Positions 32,032 to 39,549 of a stretch of DNA of 64,000 nt are shown here, piece by piece; within the stretch, counting starts at the first letter, position 1, and each line of letters begins with the position of its first letter. A program made the position numbers and the translations under genes. The notes beneath the pieces were generated by a model. It was given only the letters and a program-made list of their open reading frames with translations, did not search any database and had not been told where the DNA came from. The DNA comes from Terasakiella sp033100395 (GTDB lineage: Bacteria; Pseudomonadota; Alphaproteobacteria; Rhodospirillales; Terasakiellaceae), in assembly GCF_033100395.1 (NCBI RefSeq), contig NZ_JAWLVJ010000021.1:1-64000 (forward strand), in the 5' to 3' direction.

Positions 32032-32573
32032 GGAAAGACCTCCTGTGTGTTGGGGTCGTAAACTTCAGTGCGGTGATTGCGGATCATGGGGGCTTCAGGA
32101 CCAAGATCACGGATCAGTGAGAAACGTTTCTCACGACCTGATTTCCTTAATGGTCTGAGGTAACCGGCTAGCTCCAGAACCTTGAGATAACGTTGAACGC
32201 CGTCTCTTGGTGCCTTCTCATCACGCGCGACCAGTTTGGTCAGATCAGCAATGGTGAACTTTTGCTTCAGCCGCATGGCATGCCAAATACGCATTCGCAT
32301 GCTGTTCGTGTGCTTGCGGCAATTTGTGAAAGGTGCTTGCGGGGCAGACGTTAACTCGGTCCCGCTTGCAAAGACCATCTTGCCTTCTTCAGTCAGTTGG
32401 AAACAGCCTGTGTCCACACGATCCACCATGCCGCGCGCAACTAATTTGCCGCAGGCTTGGATAATGGCTTTGCGCTTGATATCCAAAGCCTTGTCCAGAG
32501 CGTCTATGGTCAAACAGGCATCCGGCCCGATCTGCCGTAGAACGACGTTTTGGTGTGTGGCTTCCCCGCTCAT
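32019..32573 (-). CDS. Winged-helix DNA-binding protein
   Basis: 184 residues with two winged-helix-like segments: residues 20-65 (L-T-I-D-A-L-D-K-A-L-D-I-K-R-K-A-I) and 95-150 (F-T-I-A-D-L-T-K-L-V then Q-R-Y-L-K-V-L-E-L-A-G-Y-L-R). It follows directly after B in the early operon. Its partner or target is unknown; a regulatory or replication-accessory role is inferred. Confidence 0.65.
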   Translation of the reverse strand: MSGEATHQNVVLRQIGPDACLTIDALDKALDIKRKAIIQACGKLVARGMVDRVDTGCFQLTEEGKMVFASGTELTSAPQAPFTNCRKHTNSMRMRIWHAMRLKQKFTIADLTKLVARDEKAPRDGVQRYLKVLELAGYLRPLRKSGREKRFSLIRDLGPEAPMIRNHRTEVYDPNTQEVFPCKR

Positions 32574-32575
32574 GG

Positions 32576-33331
32576 TTAAGCCCTCACCTTAATTTCTTGA
32601 CCCGTTGTACGGTTGTTAATCAAAACCTCACCGTCCATTGAGGCCAGCGTTACAACGCCTTCATTTTTCTTGCCGAAACGTTCAATCGACATGAAGGCTT
32701 CCATGATCTCGCGGGTATAGCCCTGCGTTTGCTTTTGGACAAACTCAAGTAAGTCCTCAGCGATCTCAACCTCAACAAGGCCTTTGGCAAGGTTCTTTAC
32801 ATCATCCACATCAGCTTTTTGGAATTCTACATACTGGGCGACACGGCTGGCGACCTGTGGGAACTTTTGTAGCTTATCTTTGATGCGATCCATGCCGACC
32901 AAGATGAAGGGAATTTCTGTAATGTCCGAAAAGTCACGCAGGGTTTCCAGCAGGTCAGAATCACTGGCAACGTGGTCAGCTTCATCAACAACCACACCGA
33001 ATGTTTGCCCTCGGTTCTGCGCATCCATATCCATTGTTTGCAGGTGGGTTAGAGCGCTTCGAAAATTCGGTTCAAAGAAGCGTCCATAGTCCTTGACCCC
33101 CATGGCTGTGAGAAGCTCTCTCAACATCCAGCCCGGTGTCCACTCACGTTTGGCACGCAGGTAAACGGCGTTATTCTGTGTGGTCCACCATTCAAGGATT
33201 TCCGTTTTGCCAAGACCGGGTTCGCCCTTGACTACCATCAGGCAGGCTTCTTCAGCTCCGCGTTCCTGAAGCTTGGACAGCCCCGCCAGAAACTTCATGA
33301 CGTTTTTGGTCTGTACAAATTGTGCTCTCAT
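32576..33331 (-). CDS. muB: MuB-like AAA+ target-DNA activator ATPase
   Basis: 251 residues (Mu B has 312). Walker A G-E-P-G-L-G-K-T lies at 36-43 and Walker B F-G-V-V-V-D-E-A-D-H at 111-120. MuB forms ATP-dependent filaments on target DNA, stimulates transposase and prevents insertion into nearby DNA. The shorter length is explained by lack of the N-terminal helix-turn-helix; a similar domain is encoded two genes downstream (31687-32031). Starts 20 bases after the transposase gene. Confidence 0.92.
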   Translation of the reverse strand: MRAQFVQTKNVMKFLAGLSKLQERGAEEACLMVVKGEPGLGKTEILEWWTTQNNAVYLRAKREWTPGWMLRELLTAMGVKDYGRFFEPNFRSALTHLQTMDMDAQNRGQTFGVVVDEADHVASDSDLLETLRDFSDITEIPFILVGMDRIKDKLQKFPQVASRVAQYVEFQKADVDDVKNLAKGLVEVEIAEDLLEFVQKQTQGYTREIMEAFMSIERFGKKNEGVVTLASMDGEVLINNRTTGQEIKVRA

Positions 33332-33352
33332 TAGTACACTTCCTTCTCTACG

Positions 33353-35578
33353 TTATACCGCTGCACGTTTCGCAGCGATTTCTCTGAGGGTGTCCAGCAC
33401 GACACCCTCAAATTCCATCTGCATCCTGAAAATGTCGTTCTTGAGCTTGCGTTGTAGCTCTTCAACATCTGTGTCGGTTGCATGTGTCGGGTTCTCAGAA
33501 AGCCATTTCCCCCAGCTCACATCGTCGCTGAAGATTGGACGGCCAGTGGATGAAACCATCTTCACTGGTTCGTTGGTTTTCTGCATTTTGGCGAGTTCCG
33601 CTTCGGCGCGTTCCTGTGCATCCAGCGTTAGGATCGGAGCTTGTTCCGTCTCCTGATATTCTATTTCTAACGGGCGCTGAGACTCTGCGATCACTTCGGC
33701 GCGCTTGTCGTCCAGACGTTTCAGGCGGCCTTTGGTGCGTTGTTCTTCCTTTTTCTGCTGGAAGCTCAAAGCCTCATGCATAGTGCCCTGATCGAAGTAG
33801 GCGCGCTTGTTGCCATCAAGTTCGGCTACAGCCAGCAGGCGCATATCAAAGTCACGCACCCAGACCTTGGTGGCGTCATGAACGTCAAAGCCAACTAAAG
33901 CCCAATCGCCGTGGTAATGTTCCAGATCGAAACTGAAATAGACGTTGTTCAGCAGGCGGACCTCGCCGCGAGAAATCTTGCGCTTCAGGTATGGACGCTT
34001 CAGATCGGCGGCTTCATCCTTGGCGATCAGGATCGGTTGATTGCCTTCAGCCAGCCAGTTATCCCAGACCTCTTTCGGGCTAAGATAGCGGTTGCGACGG
34101 GTTTCAGGGCAACGAACCCGCTTCAGGCTGCTGTGCGGTTTGGCGTTGTAGCTGTCGATCTGATCCTGAACACATTGTTTGAATTCATCCCATGTCATTT
34201 CAAATGGAGCCTTGCGTTTGGCGCGCAGTTCCTTGTCTGTGATGCGTTTGATTTCGCGGATGGCTTCCTTGTCGGCATCCTTGCCAACATAGGTGGTGTA
34301 GGACTTGGCAAGCGGCACCCAGAGCGTTTTGTTCAGGCGTTCAATCACACCACGCGCTTGGGAGTTATAGGCCAGTGACTTCTTAGGCGTGATGCCCCAG
34401 CGGTCATAAAAACCAACGGCGGGTGCCTCAAACAATTCAGCGCGGAAACCCGGCCCGTTATCTGTGTACCAGATGCAGCACATGCCGCGATGTCGCCCAT
34501 CATCACCTTCAATGATTGAAACTGACAGAGCTTCCAGAACGCCAAGGCTGTCTTCTGCCAGACCAACTGACCAACCAACCACATAGCGGGTGTAGATGTC
34601 GATGACGACAGTGATTTCAGGTCTGAAAGGTTGACCGTGGAAAGGATGTTCAACCGTTGCCTTGAAGGTGTGACCGTCAGAGCTATAAACGGCTGTAGGC
34701 CAGAGTTCAGATACATCACGGCGCGTAAATGCTTTCATGGCTTTTAACGCCTGTGGCCCCATCCGGCCTTTATTTTGTGTGATAGGCGACAGCTTTTTGA
34801 TAAACAGGCGCGCCTGATCGTAAGTCGGAACCTGAATGTTTGCAGGAAGGTATTTCGGTAAATCTTCCATACAGCTCAATAGGGACGGTTTGTTCGGCTG
34901 CCGATAAAGTTCCAGCAGTTGCCATGCCCAGTCGGGAATGGTGAAATCGGTTTCTTTTGATAGTGCGGGTGCCAGTCCTGCGACACCATTCTTTTCTTTT
35001 GCTTTGAACCACTCGTAAATCGTGGCACGGCTTAGTTTGAGCTTAGTTTTCCCAGATTGTTTACCCGATTTCGCATTGGCCTGAATGATCAGATCGCGCA
35101 GGTATGAGGGTAAACGGTTTGTCAGTATAAGATCACGTAATCTTTCAATCGCATTAGTGCGACCACCGCGCATGCTTTGCTCATCAATCCAACGAAGGAT
35201 GCCGCAGCGCGCTTCCATGACGTCGACCTGCCATTGGTTAAGCTGATCCAGTTGGTCCGGCTTTTCCTTAAAGGCAACATCGACTTCTTCCACAAGAGCG
35301 CCGCCTTCGACATCTTCCTGCAGGTGGTTATCAATGAAATGATTAAATGCTACGGGAGGCAGAAGCACATAGTGATATTCCCAACCTCCACCTTTGCCAG
35401 ATCGCTTCTGAGCCAAAGGGATACCATTTTTATCAAGGCTTGGCTGCCAGCGATTCCAGCGATCTTTAATGATCCATCCTTCTCTTTGCGCATGCCGAAT
35501 TACCCCACGTTTATTGTTATAAAAATCGGGTAAATCCATTGCGGCATATTCGTCAGCAGAGAAGAAAGGTGCAGCCAT
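33353..35578 (-). CDS. muA: MuA-like DDE transposase
   Basis: 741 residues (MuA 663). The N-terminal 85 residues form the Mu end/enhancer-binding HTH (R-G-V-I-R-H-A-Q-R-E-G-W, then W-E-Y-H). The catalytic core carries D301 (S-D-G-H-T-F), D373 (Y-T-D-N-G) and E413 (V-I-E-R-L-N-K), followed by the Mu-type beta-barrel. The C-terminal 120 residues are helical for contact with B and ClpX. It catalyses strand transfer for integration and replicative transposition. Start overlaps the ParB-like stop by one base. Confidence 0.95.
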   Translation of the reverse strand: MAAPFFSADEYAAMDLPDFYNNKRGVIRHAQREGWIIKDRWNRWQPSLDKNGIPLAQKRSGKGGGWEYHYVLLPPVAFNHFIDNHLQEDVEGGALVEEVDVAFKEKPDQLDQLNQWQVDVMEARCGILRWIDEQSMRGGRTNAIERLRDLILTNRLPSYLRDLIIQANAKSGKQSGKTKLKLSRATIYEWFKAKEKNGVAGLAPALSKETDFTIPDWAWQLLELYRQPNKPSLLSCMEDLPKYLPANIQVPTYDQARLFIKKLSPITQNKGRMGPQALKAMKAFTRRDVSELWPTAVYSSDGHTFKATVEHPFHGQPFRPEITVVIDIYTRYVVGWSVGLAEDSLGVLEALSVSIIEGDDGRHRGMCCIWYTDNGPGFRAELFEAPAVGFYDRWGITPKKSLAYNSQARGVIERLNKTLWVPLAKSYTTYVGKDADKEAIREIKRITDKELRAKRKAPFEMTWDEFKQCVQDQIDSYNAKPHSSLKRVRCPETRRNRYLSPKEVWDNWLAEGNQPILIAKDEAADLKRPYLKRKISRGEVRLLNNVYFSFDLEHYHGDWALVGFDVHDATKVWVRDFDMRLLAVAELDGNKRAYFDQGTMHEALSFQQKKEEQRTKGRLKRLDDKRAEVIAESQRPLEIEYQETEQAPILTLDAQERAEAELAKMQKTNEPVKMVSSTGRPIFSDDVSWGKWLSENPTHATDTDVEELQRKLKNDIFRMQMEFEGVVLDTLREIAAKRAAV

Positions 35579-36444
35579 TACGCAACCTCCTTACTTGCTT
35601 CTGGCAGGGTAATACCCTGATCCGCCAGCCATTGCAGGAACTCACCCTGTTCCGGCTGGAGAGCTTGTTTCCAAGCGTTCTTCAATTTGTTGAGGCGGCG
35701 TTCCTCAGGCGTTTCCGGCTTATCAACTTTACCTGCAAGGTGCGCCTTGCATTTAGCGACACTGAGAAGAGGGTTTTCTTCGCGTAACATCAGATCAAGA
35801 TATTTTGCCTGTGTTTCGGGGTCGCAGCGCGCAAGATTAAGGAGTTCTCCATGCTTATTGGAAATCCAGCTTCCGTCGATCCGCTCGTGACTCTCTGGAG
35901 AAAGACCCTTGGCGATTTTCAGTTGTTTCTGGATTTTTGACTCTGAGCATCGCATCAAATTGGCAGCCTCAGAACAAAACGGAATATTTCCGTTTTGATT
36001 TTTAGCGTCTTCCGACTTGCGATCACCACCCGGTTTTGTTTCCGGGTATTTCTCCCAGTAAATCTCCTGCTTTTCAGCCAAAAATTTAGCTTCATCAAAG
36101 GCATTCAATTCATGACGGCGCAAGTTCTCATCAATTTCGATCATCCGCGCATCAAGCGGTGTCTCAGGTTCAACGACGATTGCAGGGATATCATCCCACT
36201 GTAAAATCCATGCGGCAGATAGGCGGTGCATGCCGCAAACCACCATGTAGCCGTCAAGCTTTTCGGCAGCCCATTTAGTGTGGTCTTTCGGGTCAACCTC
36301 ACGCGCAGGGCGGACAATGATCGGATACAGCAAGCCAATTTCTTGGATGGAGGAAATCAAGTCCTCAACCTTATCGCTGTTCTTAGAGCGTAAACGGTTT
36401 TGGTGTGATATGTCGGCTAGAGGAATGCGAAGTTCGTTGCTCAT
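35578..36444 (-). CDS. ParB N-terminal-domain early protein
   Basis: 288 residues. The ParB/Srx-like nuclease-CTPase domain is clear in the first 120 residues (I-P-L-A-D-I, then Y-P-I-I-V-R-P, Y-M-V-V-C-G-M-H-R-L-S-A-A, and E-N-L-R-R-H-E-L-N-A). A helix-turn-helix-like part follows near residue 155. ParB-domain genes directly upstream of transposase A occur in several Mu-like phages of alphaproteobacteria; whether they bind a centromere-like site or regulate transposition is unknown. Confidence 0.87.
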   Translation of the reverse strand: MSNELRIPLADISHQNRLRSKNSDKVEDLISSIQEIGLLYPIIVRPAREVDPKDHTKWAAEKLDGYMVVCGMHRLSAAWILQWDDIPAIVVEPETPLDARMIEIDENLRRHELNAFDEAKFLAEKQEIYWEKYPETKPGGDRKSEDAKNQNGNIPFCSEAANLMRCSESKIQKQLKIAKGLSPESHERIDGSWISNKHGELLNLARCDPETQAKYLDLMLREENPLLSVAKCKAHLAGKVDKPETPEERRLNKLKNAWKQALQPEQGEFLQWLADQGITLPEASKEVA

Positions 36445-36932
36445 GCCTCACCTCCTGCTTGCATCAAAGGCAGATCAGCGATGTCTTTCAAAATCTGTTT
36501 GGCGGCTGTTTGTTGCATGACCACCATCTGCCCGATACGGGCATAATAAAGGTGGCTGGTACCCGCGACCCGGCAGCCAGCTTGTTGTGCAAACCAGTCA
36601 AGGAAGTTTGATCCGAGAATAACGGTCAGAGGGGCAACATAGTGGGCAGGCAGGTCGCTGGGGTGGCTGTCCTTGGTCCACATATCAATGTTGTGTTTTG
36701 AAACTTCTGTGCCCGTCCAGGCACTGAGAAGGGCGGCAACTTCTTCACGAGATTTATCGCTAAGCTTGAGGGCCGTTGCCAGCCATTGGCGTGTTGCCAT
36801 TTTACAATCTAACCCACCGTTATCAGGGTTAGGCGCTGCGGGGGCTTCAATTAGTTCGATACCAGTTTGTTGTGCAAACATATCGAATTGGTCTGGGTGA
36901 GGTTGTGTACGGCTGCTTTTTTTTCTAGCCAT
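36441..36932 (-). CDS. Early protein of unknown function
   Basis: 163 residues from the ATG at 36932, which has AAAGGAG 7-8 bases upstream; an extended reading to 37184 runs through the regulatory gap and has no site. After a Lys/Arg-rich start come L-K-L-S-D-K-S-R-E-E-V-A-A-L-L-S-A-W-T-G and K-H-N-I-D-M-W-T-K-D, consistent with a helical DNA-binding fold. No family recognised. It is the first gene after the ner-proximal hairpin and overlaps the ParB-like gene by four bases. Confidence 0.6.
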   Translation of the reverse strand: MARKKSSRTQPHPDQFDMFAQQTGIELIEAPAAPNPDNGGLDCKMATRQWLATALKLSDKSREEVAALLSAWTGTEVSKHNIDMWTKDSHPSDLPAHYVAPLTVILGSNFLDWFAQQAGCRVAGTSHLYYARIGQMVVMQQTAAKQILKDIADLPLMQAGGEA

Positions 36933-36957
36933 GTCATTGCTCCTTTCGGAAAAAGGA

Positions 36958-36990
36958 CCGGACGACACTTTTGTGCACTGTGCCGTCCGG
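36958..36990 (-). terminator. Attenuator-like hairpin between ner and the early operon
   Basis: CCGGACG pairs with CGTCCGG, with further pairing in the loop. On the minus strand it is followed by TCCTTTTTCC and then by the ribosome site of the 163-residue gene. It may reduce early transcription after ner, so that Ner is made first. The 37000-37187 gap also holds a direct repeat CGTTATCG (37065-37072 and 37079-37086) of unknown use. Confidence 0.55.
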
Positions 36991-37187
36991 CCAGTTAGCT
37001 CTCCTCGTCTTGGGATAACTAGGGAGAGGAGAGAGGCAAAGTAGGTGGCAGACTGACGATCAGGCGTTATCGAGGGGACGTTATCGCCAGCCTGCCGATC
37101 TGTCGTTTGGGAGGAAACGCGCAAAGCACCAAACGGCAGAATTCTGTTGTTCGCGGCGCATGCATAAAATGAACATTCAGTCATTGT

Positions 37188-37493
37188 TCACGCCGCCTTC
37201 GTAAATTGGTCGTTGTGCCGGGCTTTTTTTTTGATATTCTGTTTCCCGACATGCTGATCTTTCAAAGGGTTGCCGTCTTGGTCGTAACGATCAGGCCAAA
37301 TTTCTTGAGGCTCCATTTTTATGAGTTTTGCAATTTTGGCTTCGACTGTAGGCCAAGGATTCCGTAGGCAAGTATTAATTGCTGTCCAATGGAAACCCCA
37401 GTGACGAGACAGACCAACCATGGTCCAACCCGTCATACGGATTTTGGCTTTAATCTCTTCTTTGTGGAGACCTTTTGCAGGTTCGCGTGTCAT
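37188..37493 (-). CDS. ner: Ner-like regulator
   Basis: 101 residues. The Ner/Nlp winged-helix pattern is clear: H-K-E-E-I-K-A-K-I-R-M-T-G-W-T-M-V-G-L-S-R near residue 15, then P-W-P-T-V-E-A-K-I-A-K-L and P-Q-E-I-W-P-D-R-Y near residue 65. Mu Ner turns down early and repressor promoters after infection. The start has a strong AAGGAG 6-7 bases upstream. It is the first gene of the early transcript, divergent from the repressor. A lysine-rich tail of about 25 residues is extra. Confidence 0.88.
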   Translation of the reverse strand: MTREPAKGLHKEEIKAKIRMTGWTMVGLSRHWGFHWTAINTCLRNPWPTVEAKIAKLIKMEPQEIWPDRYDQDGNPLKDQHVGKQNIKKKARHNDQFTKAA

Positions 37494-37509
37494 GAGTTCT
37501 CCTTAAGGT

Positions 37510-37533
37510 GCCGATGGTCAGATCGGCTTTTTT
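37510..37533 (+). terminator. Plus-strand terminator in the ner leader
   Basis: GCCGAT pairs with ATCGGC across a six-base loop, followed by six T residues on plus. It points toward the repressor gene and would stop plus-strand read-through before the operator region. Confidence 0.65.
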
Positions 37534-37562
37534 CGGGGTGTCCATTTTCTAGTTCTAGAATG

Positions 37563-37591
37563 AACATATACGACAAAAATGGCGTAATCAA
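37563..37591 (-). promoter_or_regulatory. Early promoter (Pe-like) of ner and transposition genes
   Basis: On the minus strand TTGATT (-35, 37586-37591) and TATGTT (-10, 37563-37568) are separated by exactly 17 bp. A TTTGTCG operator-like element (37571-37577) lies between them, so a bound repressor would block the promoter. Confidence 0.65.
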
Positions 37592-37737
37592 TACTAAAAA
37601 TGTCGTGTCACAGTTATGATTTTGCCAAAAAGGCGACAAATGTGGCGCATATTGTTGATTTTGTTACCTTTTTGTCGTTCTGTGACGCTTTGTACAAAAA
37701 TGTGCACGTTGTCACAGAAAGGGAGTTTTTCTGTGAC
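37571..37737. promoter_or_regulatory. Operator cluster between ner and repressor
   Basis: Two motifs recur. CGACAAA or its complement lies at 37571, 37634 and 37671, with a partial copy at 37601. GTCACAG or its complement lies at 37607-37613, 37678-37686, 37711-37717 and 37731-37737. The last two form a 10-bp inverted repeat (37711-37720 with 37728-37737) with GGGAG in the loop, directly before the repressor ATG. This matches the multiple operators of Mu, where repressor and Ner compete. Confidence 0.7.
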
Positions 37738-38184
37738 ATGCAAAATATTGCTGATCGCTTAAAAGAAATTCGAAAAGACCTAGGCATAGCTCAAGAAGAG
37801 ATGGCGAAGGTAGTTGGGACAAAGTTTCGCACTTGGCAAAGGTATGAAGCGGGTTCGTCTCTGCCTAAATTGCAGTATTTAGTGACGCTGGCTGAGAAAG
37901 GCTATGATGTTAACTGGTTGCTAACGGGTGAAGGTAGTATAAAAAAAGTACAGAAAGACAATGCTTTAGAACCGGATTCTCTCTTGATAGATGCGGCGGC
38001 ATGGTTCCTTCAATGGTCACAGGAGAATAAATTCAGTATTGACACGGATAAGTATCCTGATGCCTTAAGATGGTGCTATGACGCTGTTTTAAAAGAGAAA
38101 AAAGTAAATCCTGATATTACTTCTACTGAGCTAAGAGACTACTTAAGGAAGTCTTTATCTTTTCAATTACTTTTAAATAGATAG
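37738..38184 (+). CDS. Prophage repressor, Xre-type HTH
   Basis: 148 residues from the ATG at 37738, preceded by GGGAG; the frame upstream has no site and runs through operators. N-terminal HTH: I-R-K-D-L-G-I-A-Q-E-E-M-A-K-V-V-G-T-K-F-R-T-W-Q-R-Y-E-A-G (residues 10-38). A C-terminal helical part follows, with no LexA-type protease site that I can see. It is transcribed away from the early operon, as Mu c is, and would hold lysogeny by blocking the early promoter. AT-richer than the surrounding phage genes. Confidence 0.87.
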   Translation: MQNIADRLKEIRKDLGIAQEEMAKVVGTKFRTWQRYEAGSSLPKLQYLVTLAEKGYDVNWLLTGEGSIKKVQKDNALEPDSLLIDAAAWFLQWSQENKFSIDTDKYPDALRWCYDAVLKEKKVNPDITSTELRDYLRKSLSFQLLLNR

Positions 38185-38204
38185 ATTTGCGCTATAAATG
38201 TGGG

Positions 38205-38228
38205 GTGAGGTGAGTGCCATCACCTCAC
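38205..38228 (+). terminator. Hairpin after repressor gene
   Basis: GTGAGGTGA pairs perfectly with TCACCTCAC across a six-base loop, 20 bases after the repressor stop. No strong T-run follows, so it may end or stabilise the repressor mRNA. The stretch 38229-38306 holds nothing else I recognise. Confidence 0.55.
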
Positions 38229-38306
38229 GTTCGGATGCATAGGGTCCTTATCGTGAAACCACGCCCACTCCCCGCGCGGGGGTCCGGCAAAATCGCAAGG
38301 TATCAA

Positions 38307-38618
38307 ATGTCCGACTTCAATACTTCAGTCCTTAAGGAGAAACCTTTTTCTTGGAAATTGAGCTTTTATAGTTTCTGCCTTTTAATCAGCATAGGCTATG
38401 CCAGTTTTTATTTTTGGCAAGGTACTCGTCCGATTGATGTGAATCAATCCAATGTTCTAAAAGCCGTAGTTGACGATGTGGCAAAAGCGGAAAGCCGCAC
38501 TGTTCAAGGCGTTTGGGCTGAAATACATAGAACCTATGGGGTGCGTACTCTTCACGATTTGAAGAAAAACGACTACAACGATCTAATGGATCGGTTAGCT
38601 CGGCGGCTCCAAAAATAA
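38307..38618 (+). CDS. Membrane-anchored cargo protein near prophage left end
   Basis: 103 residues from the ATG at 38307; the longer frame from 38214 begins inside the preceding hairpin. One membrane segment (about residues 19-38) is followed by a soluble tail whose end, V-W-A-E-I-H-R-T-Y-G-V-R-T-L-H-D-L, resembles a small domain found at the end of phage antirepressors and KilA/ORF6C-type proteins. It is expressed in the same direction as the repressor, so possibly in the lysogen. Function unknown. Confidence 0.55.
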   Translation: MSDFNTSVLKEKPFSWKLSFYSFCLLISIGYASFYFWQGTRPIDVNQSNVLKAVVDDVAKAESRTVQGVWAEIHRTYGVRTLHDLKKNDYNDLMDRLARRLQK

Positions 38619-38619
38619 A

Positions 38620-38644
38620 GAGAGAGGGTGATAAGCCCTCTCTC
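38620..38644 (+). terminator. Hairpin after membrane protein gene
   Basis: GAGAGAGGG pairs with CCCTCTCTC across a seven-base loop directly after the stop codon. It is followed by ATATTT, a weak terminator tail. Confidence 0.55.
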
Positions 38645-38677
38645 ATATTTACAATTGACTTGCATAATGAGATTAAC

Positions 38678-39157
38678 ATGAAATTTGTTTTAGTAGCCTT
38701 AAGTCTCTTCCTTGTGGGATGTGGTGAAACACCAGAAGAAAACCGTAAAAAATCTGCTCAAGAGTTGTCAAAAAAAGTGATTATAGCGGAAGAAGCAAGT
38801 GATAAAGAAAGACAATTGATTATCAAGACATTAGCTTATCTCTTTTCGACACATTGCAAAGGTTTAGTCCAATACAGGTCATCCATAGAGAGCATTGAAG
38901 TATCATATGCAGACGATGAAAAAATTAAAAATGCTTATGAATGGGCACGAAAGCGTTACGGATGGTCATATTTTGTTGAACTTAAACCGAAAATCAAAGG
39001 TAAACCACAACTCGGAATATCAGACGCTGCAGGACATACGCTCTATTTCTATGCTGGTGTCGGTATGCTTAGCGGTATTTATGGACGAAAAGATGAGGGT
39101 AAAGAGATTTGTAGCCTTCCTGAAAGTCGCTTTCTCCCTGATGAAATGCTACGTTGA
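38678..39157 (+). CDS. Predicted lipoprotein, prophage cargo
   Basis: 159 residues from the ATG at 38678. The N-terminus is a lipoprotein signal: M-K-F-V-L-V-A-L-S-L-F-L-V-G-C, with lipobox L-V-G-C and Cys15 as the lipidated residue, then a polar linker. The mature part is Lys-rich and contains H-C-K and a Tyr/Trp-rich strand region. No family recognised. It is AT-rich, lies 40 bases before the left-end sites, and is read outward from lysogenic genes, so a lysogenic conversion or surface-exclusion role is plausible but unproven. Confidence 0.65.
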   Translation: MKFVLVALSLFLVGCGETPEENRKKSAQELSKKVIIAEEASDKERQLIIKTLAYLFSTHCKGLVQYRSSIESIEVSYADDEKIKNAYEWARKRYGWSYFVELKPKIKGKPQLGISDAAGHTLYFYAGVGMLSGIYGRKDEGKEICSLPESRFLPDEMLR

Positions 39158-39198
39158 GCATAGATTACGACGCATTTTTGATCACTTCCGTTTTATAT

Positions 39199-39334
39199 TG
39201 TCCAGAAACAAACTCAAAAAAATCTCATTATTTCTCATTCCTGTCCAGAAACCGCTTTTGGGTGCGTTAACCCTCTATCCCTTATAAACAGCCGTTCTAA
39301 CGGTGAAATCACCTTGGAACCGTCTGTCCAGAAT
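39199..39334 (-). repeat. Left-end transposase-binding sites (three)
   Basis: TGTCCAGAAA occurs at 39199-39208 and 39242-39251, and TGTCCAGAAT at 39325-39334. Spacings are 43 and 83 bp. All are inverted relative to the right-end copies, so they point inward. The wide gap between the outer two recalls the HU-bent gap between L1 and L2 in Mu. AAACA follows the outermost copy and may be the element's end. Confidence 0.75.
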
Positions 39335-39340
39335 GAAACA

Positions 39341-39549
39341 CCCCCCTACAGACAAGGGCCCAAGCCCGCAGACTCTACGGAGCATGGCAAAGCCCCGCGC
39401 ACGATAAATCTGGACCCCAAAACCAACAGGAAACCACTTGACCTGAGATGCGTTCGGAAAAGGATAGTCCTGAGACGGTTCGAAGATTGCGTAAGGCAAT
39501 CAGCCATGCTTATATTTTAATAAGTGGGGAGACGGAGGCAAAATTACCG
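39341..39549. other. Host flank between prophage left end and nucleotidyltransferase gene
   Basis: This stretch holds no coding sequence I support. TACGGAG (39376-39382) also occurs near the right end (125-131) but is not placed as a target duplication. TCTGGAC (39409-39415) is a chance-level copy of the end motif in the opposite direction. GGAGG at about 39533 may serve the next gene. Confidence 0.45.

Larger units (their letters stand above)
121..39340. mobile_element. Mu-like transposable prophage (about 39 kb)
   Basis: The element holds homologues, in Mu order, of repressor, Ner, transposase A, ATPase B, a gp16-like protein, Mor, endolysin, terminase, portal, F, protease I, major head T, sheath L, tube M, tape measure, N, P, gp45-48 and com. 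Both ends carry inward-pointing copies of a TTCTGGACA motif (139-237 and 39199-39334). The limits are approximate. The outermost right-hand copy is followed by AAACA, and TGTTT occurs at 121, so TG/CA ends are plausible. I found no convincing 5-bp target duplication, so the exact junctions are open. No tail-fibre invertase or invertible segment is present. Confidence 0.93.

Noticed and set aside
125..39382. TACGGAG at both prophage flanks as a target duplication
   Set aside because: The copies are not placed next to TG/CA ends and the neighbouring sequence does not match the end motifs; seven bases can match by chance.
39409..39415. Fourth left-end transposase site
   Set aside because: Only seven bases match and it is reversed and beyond the likely end.
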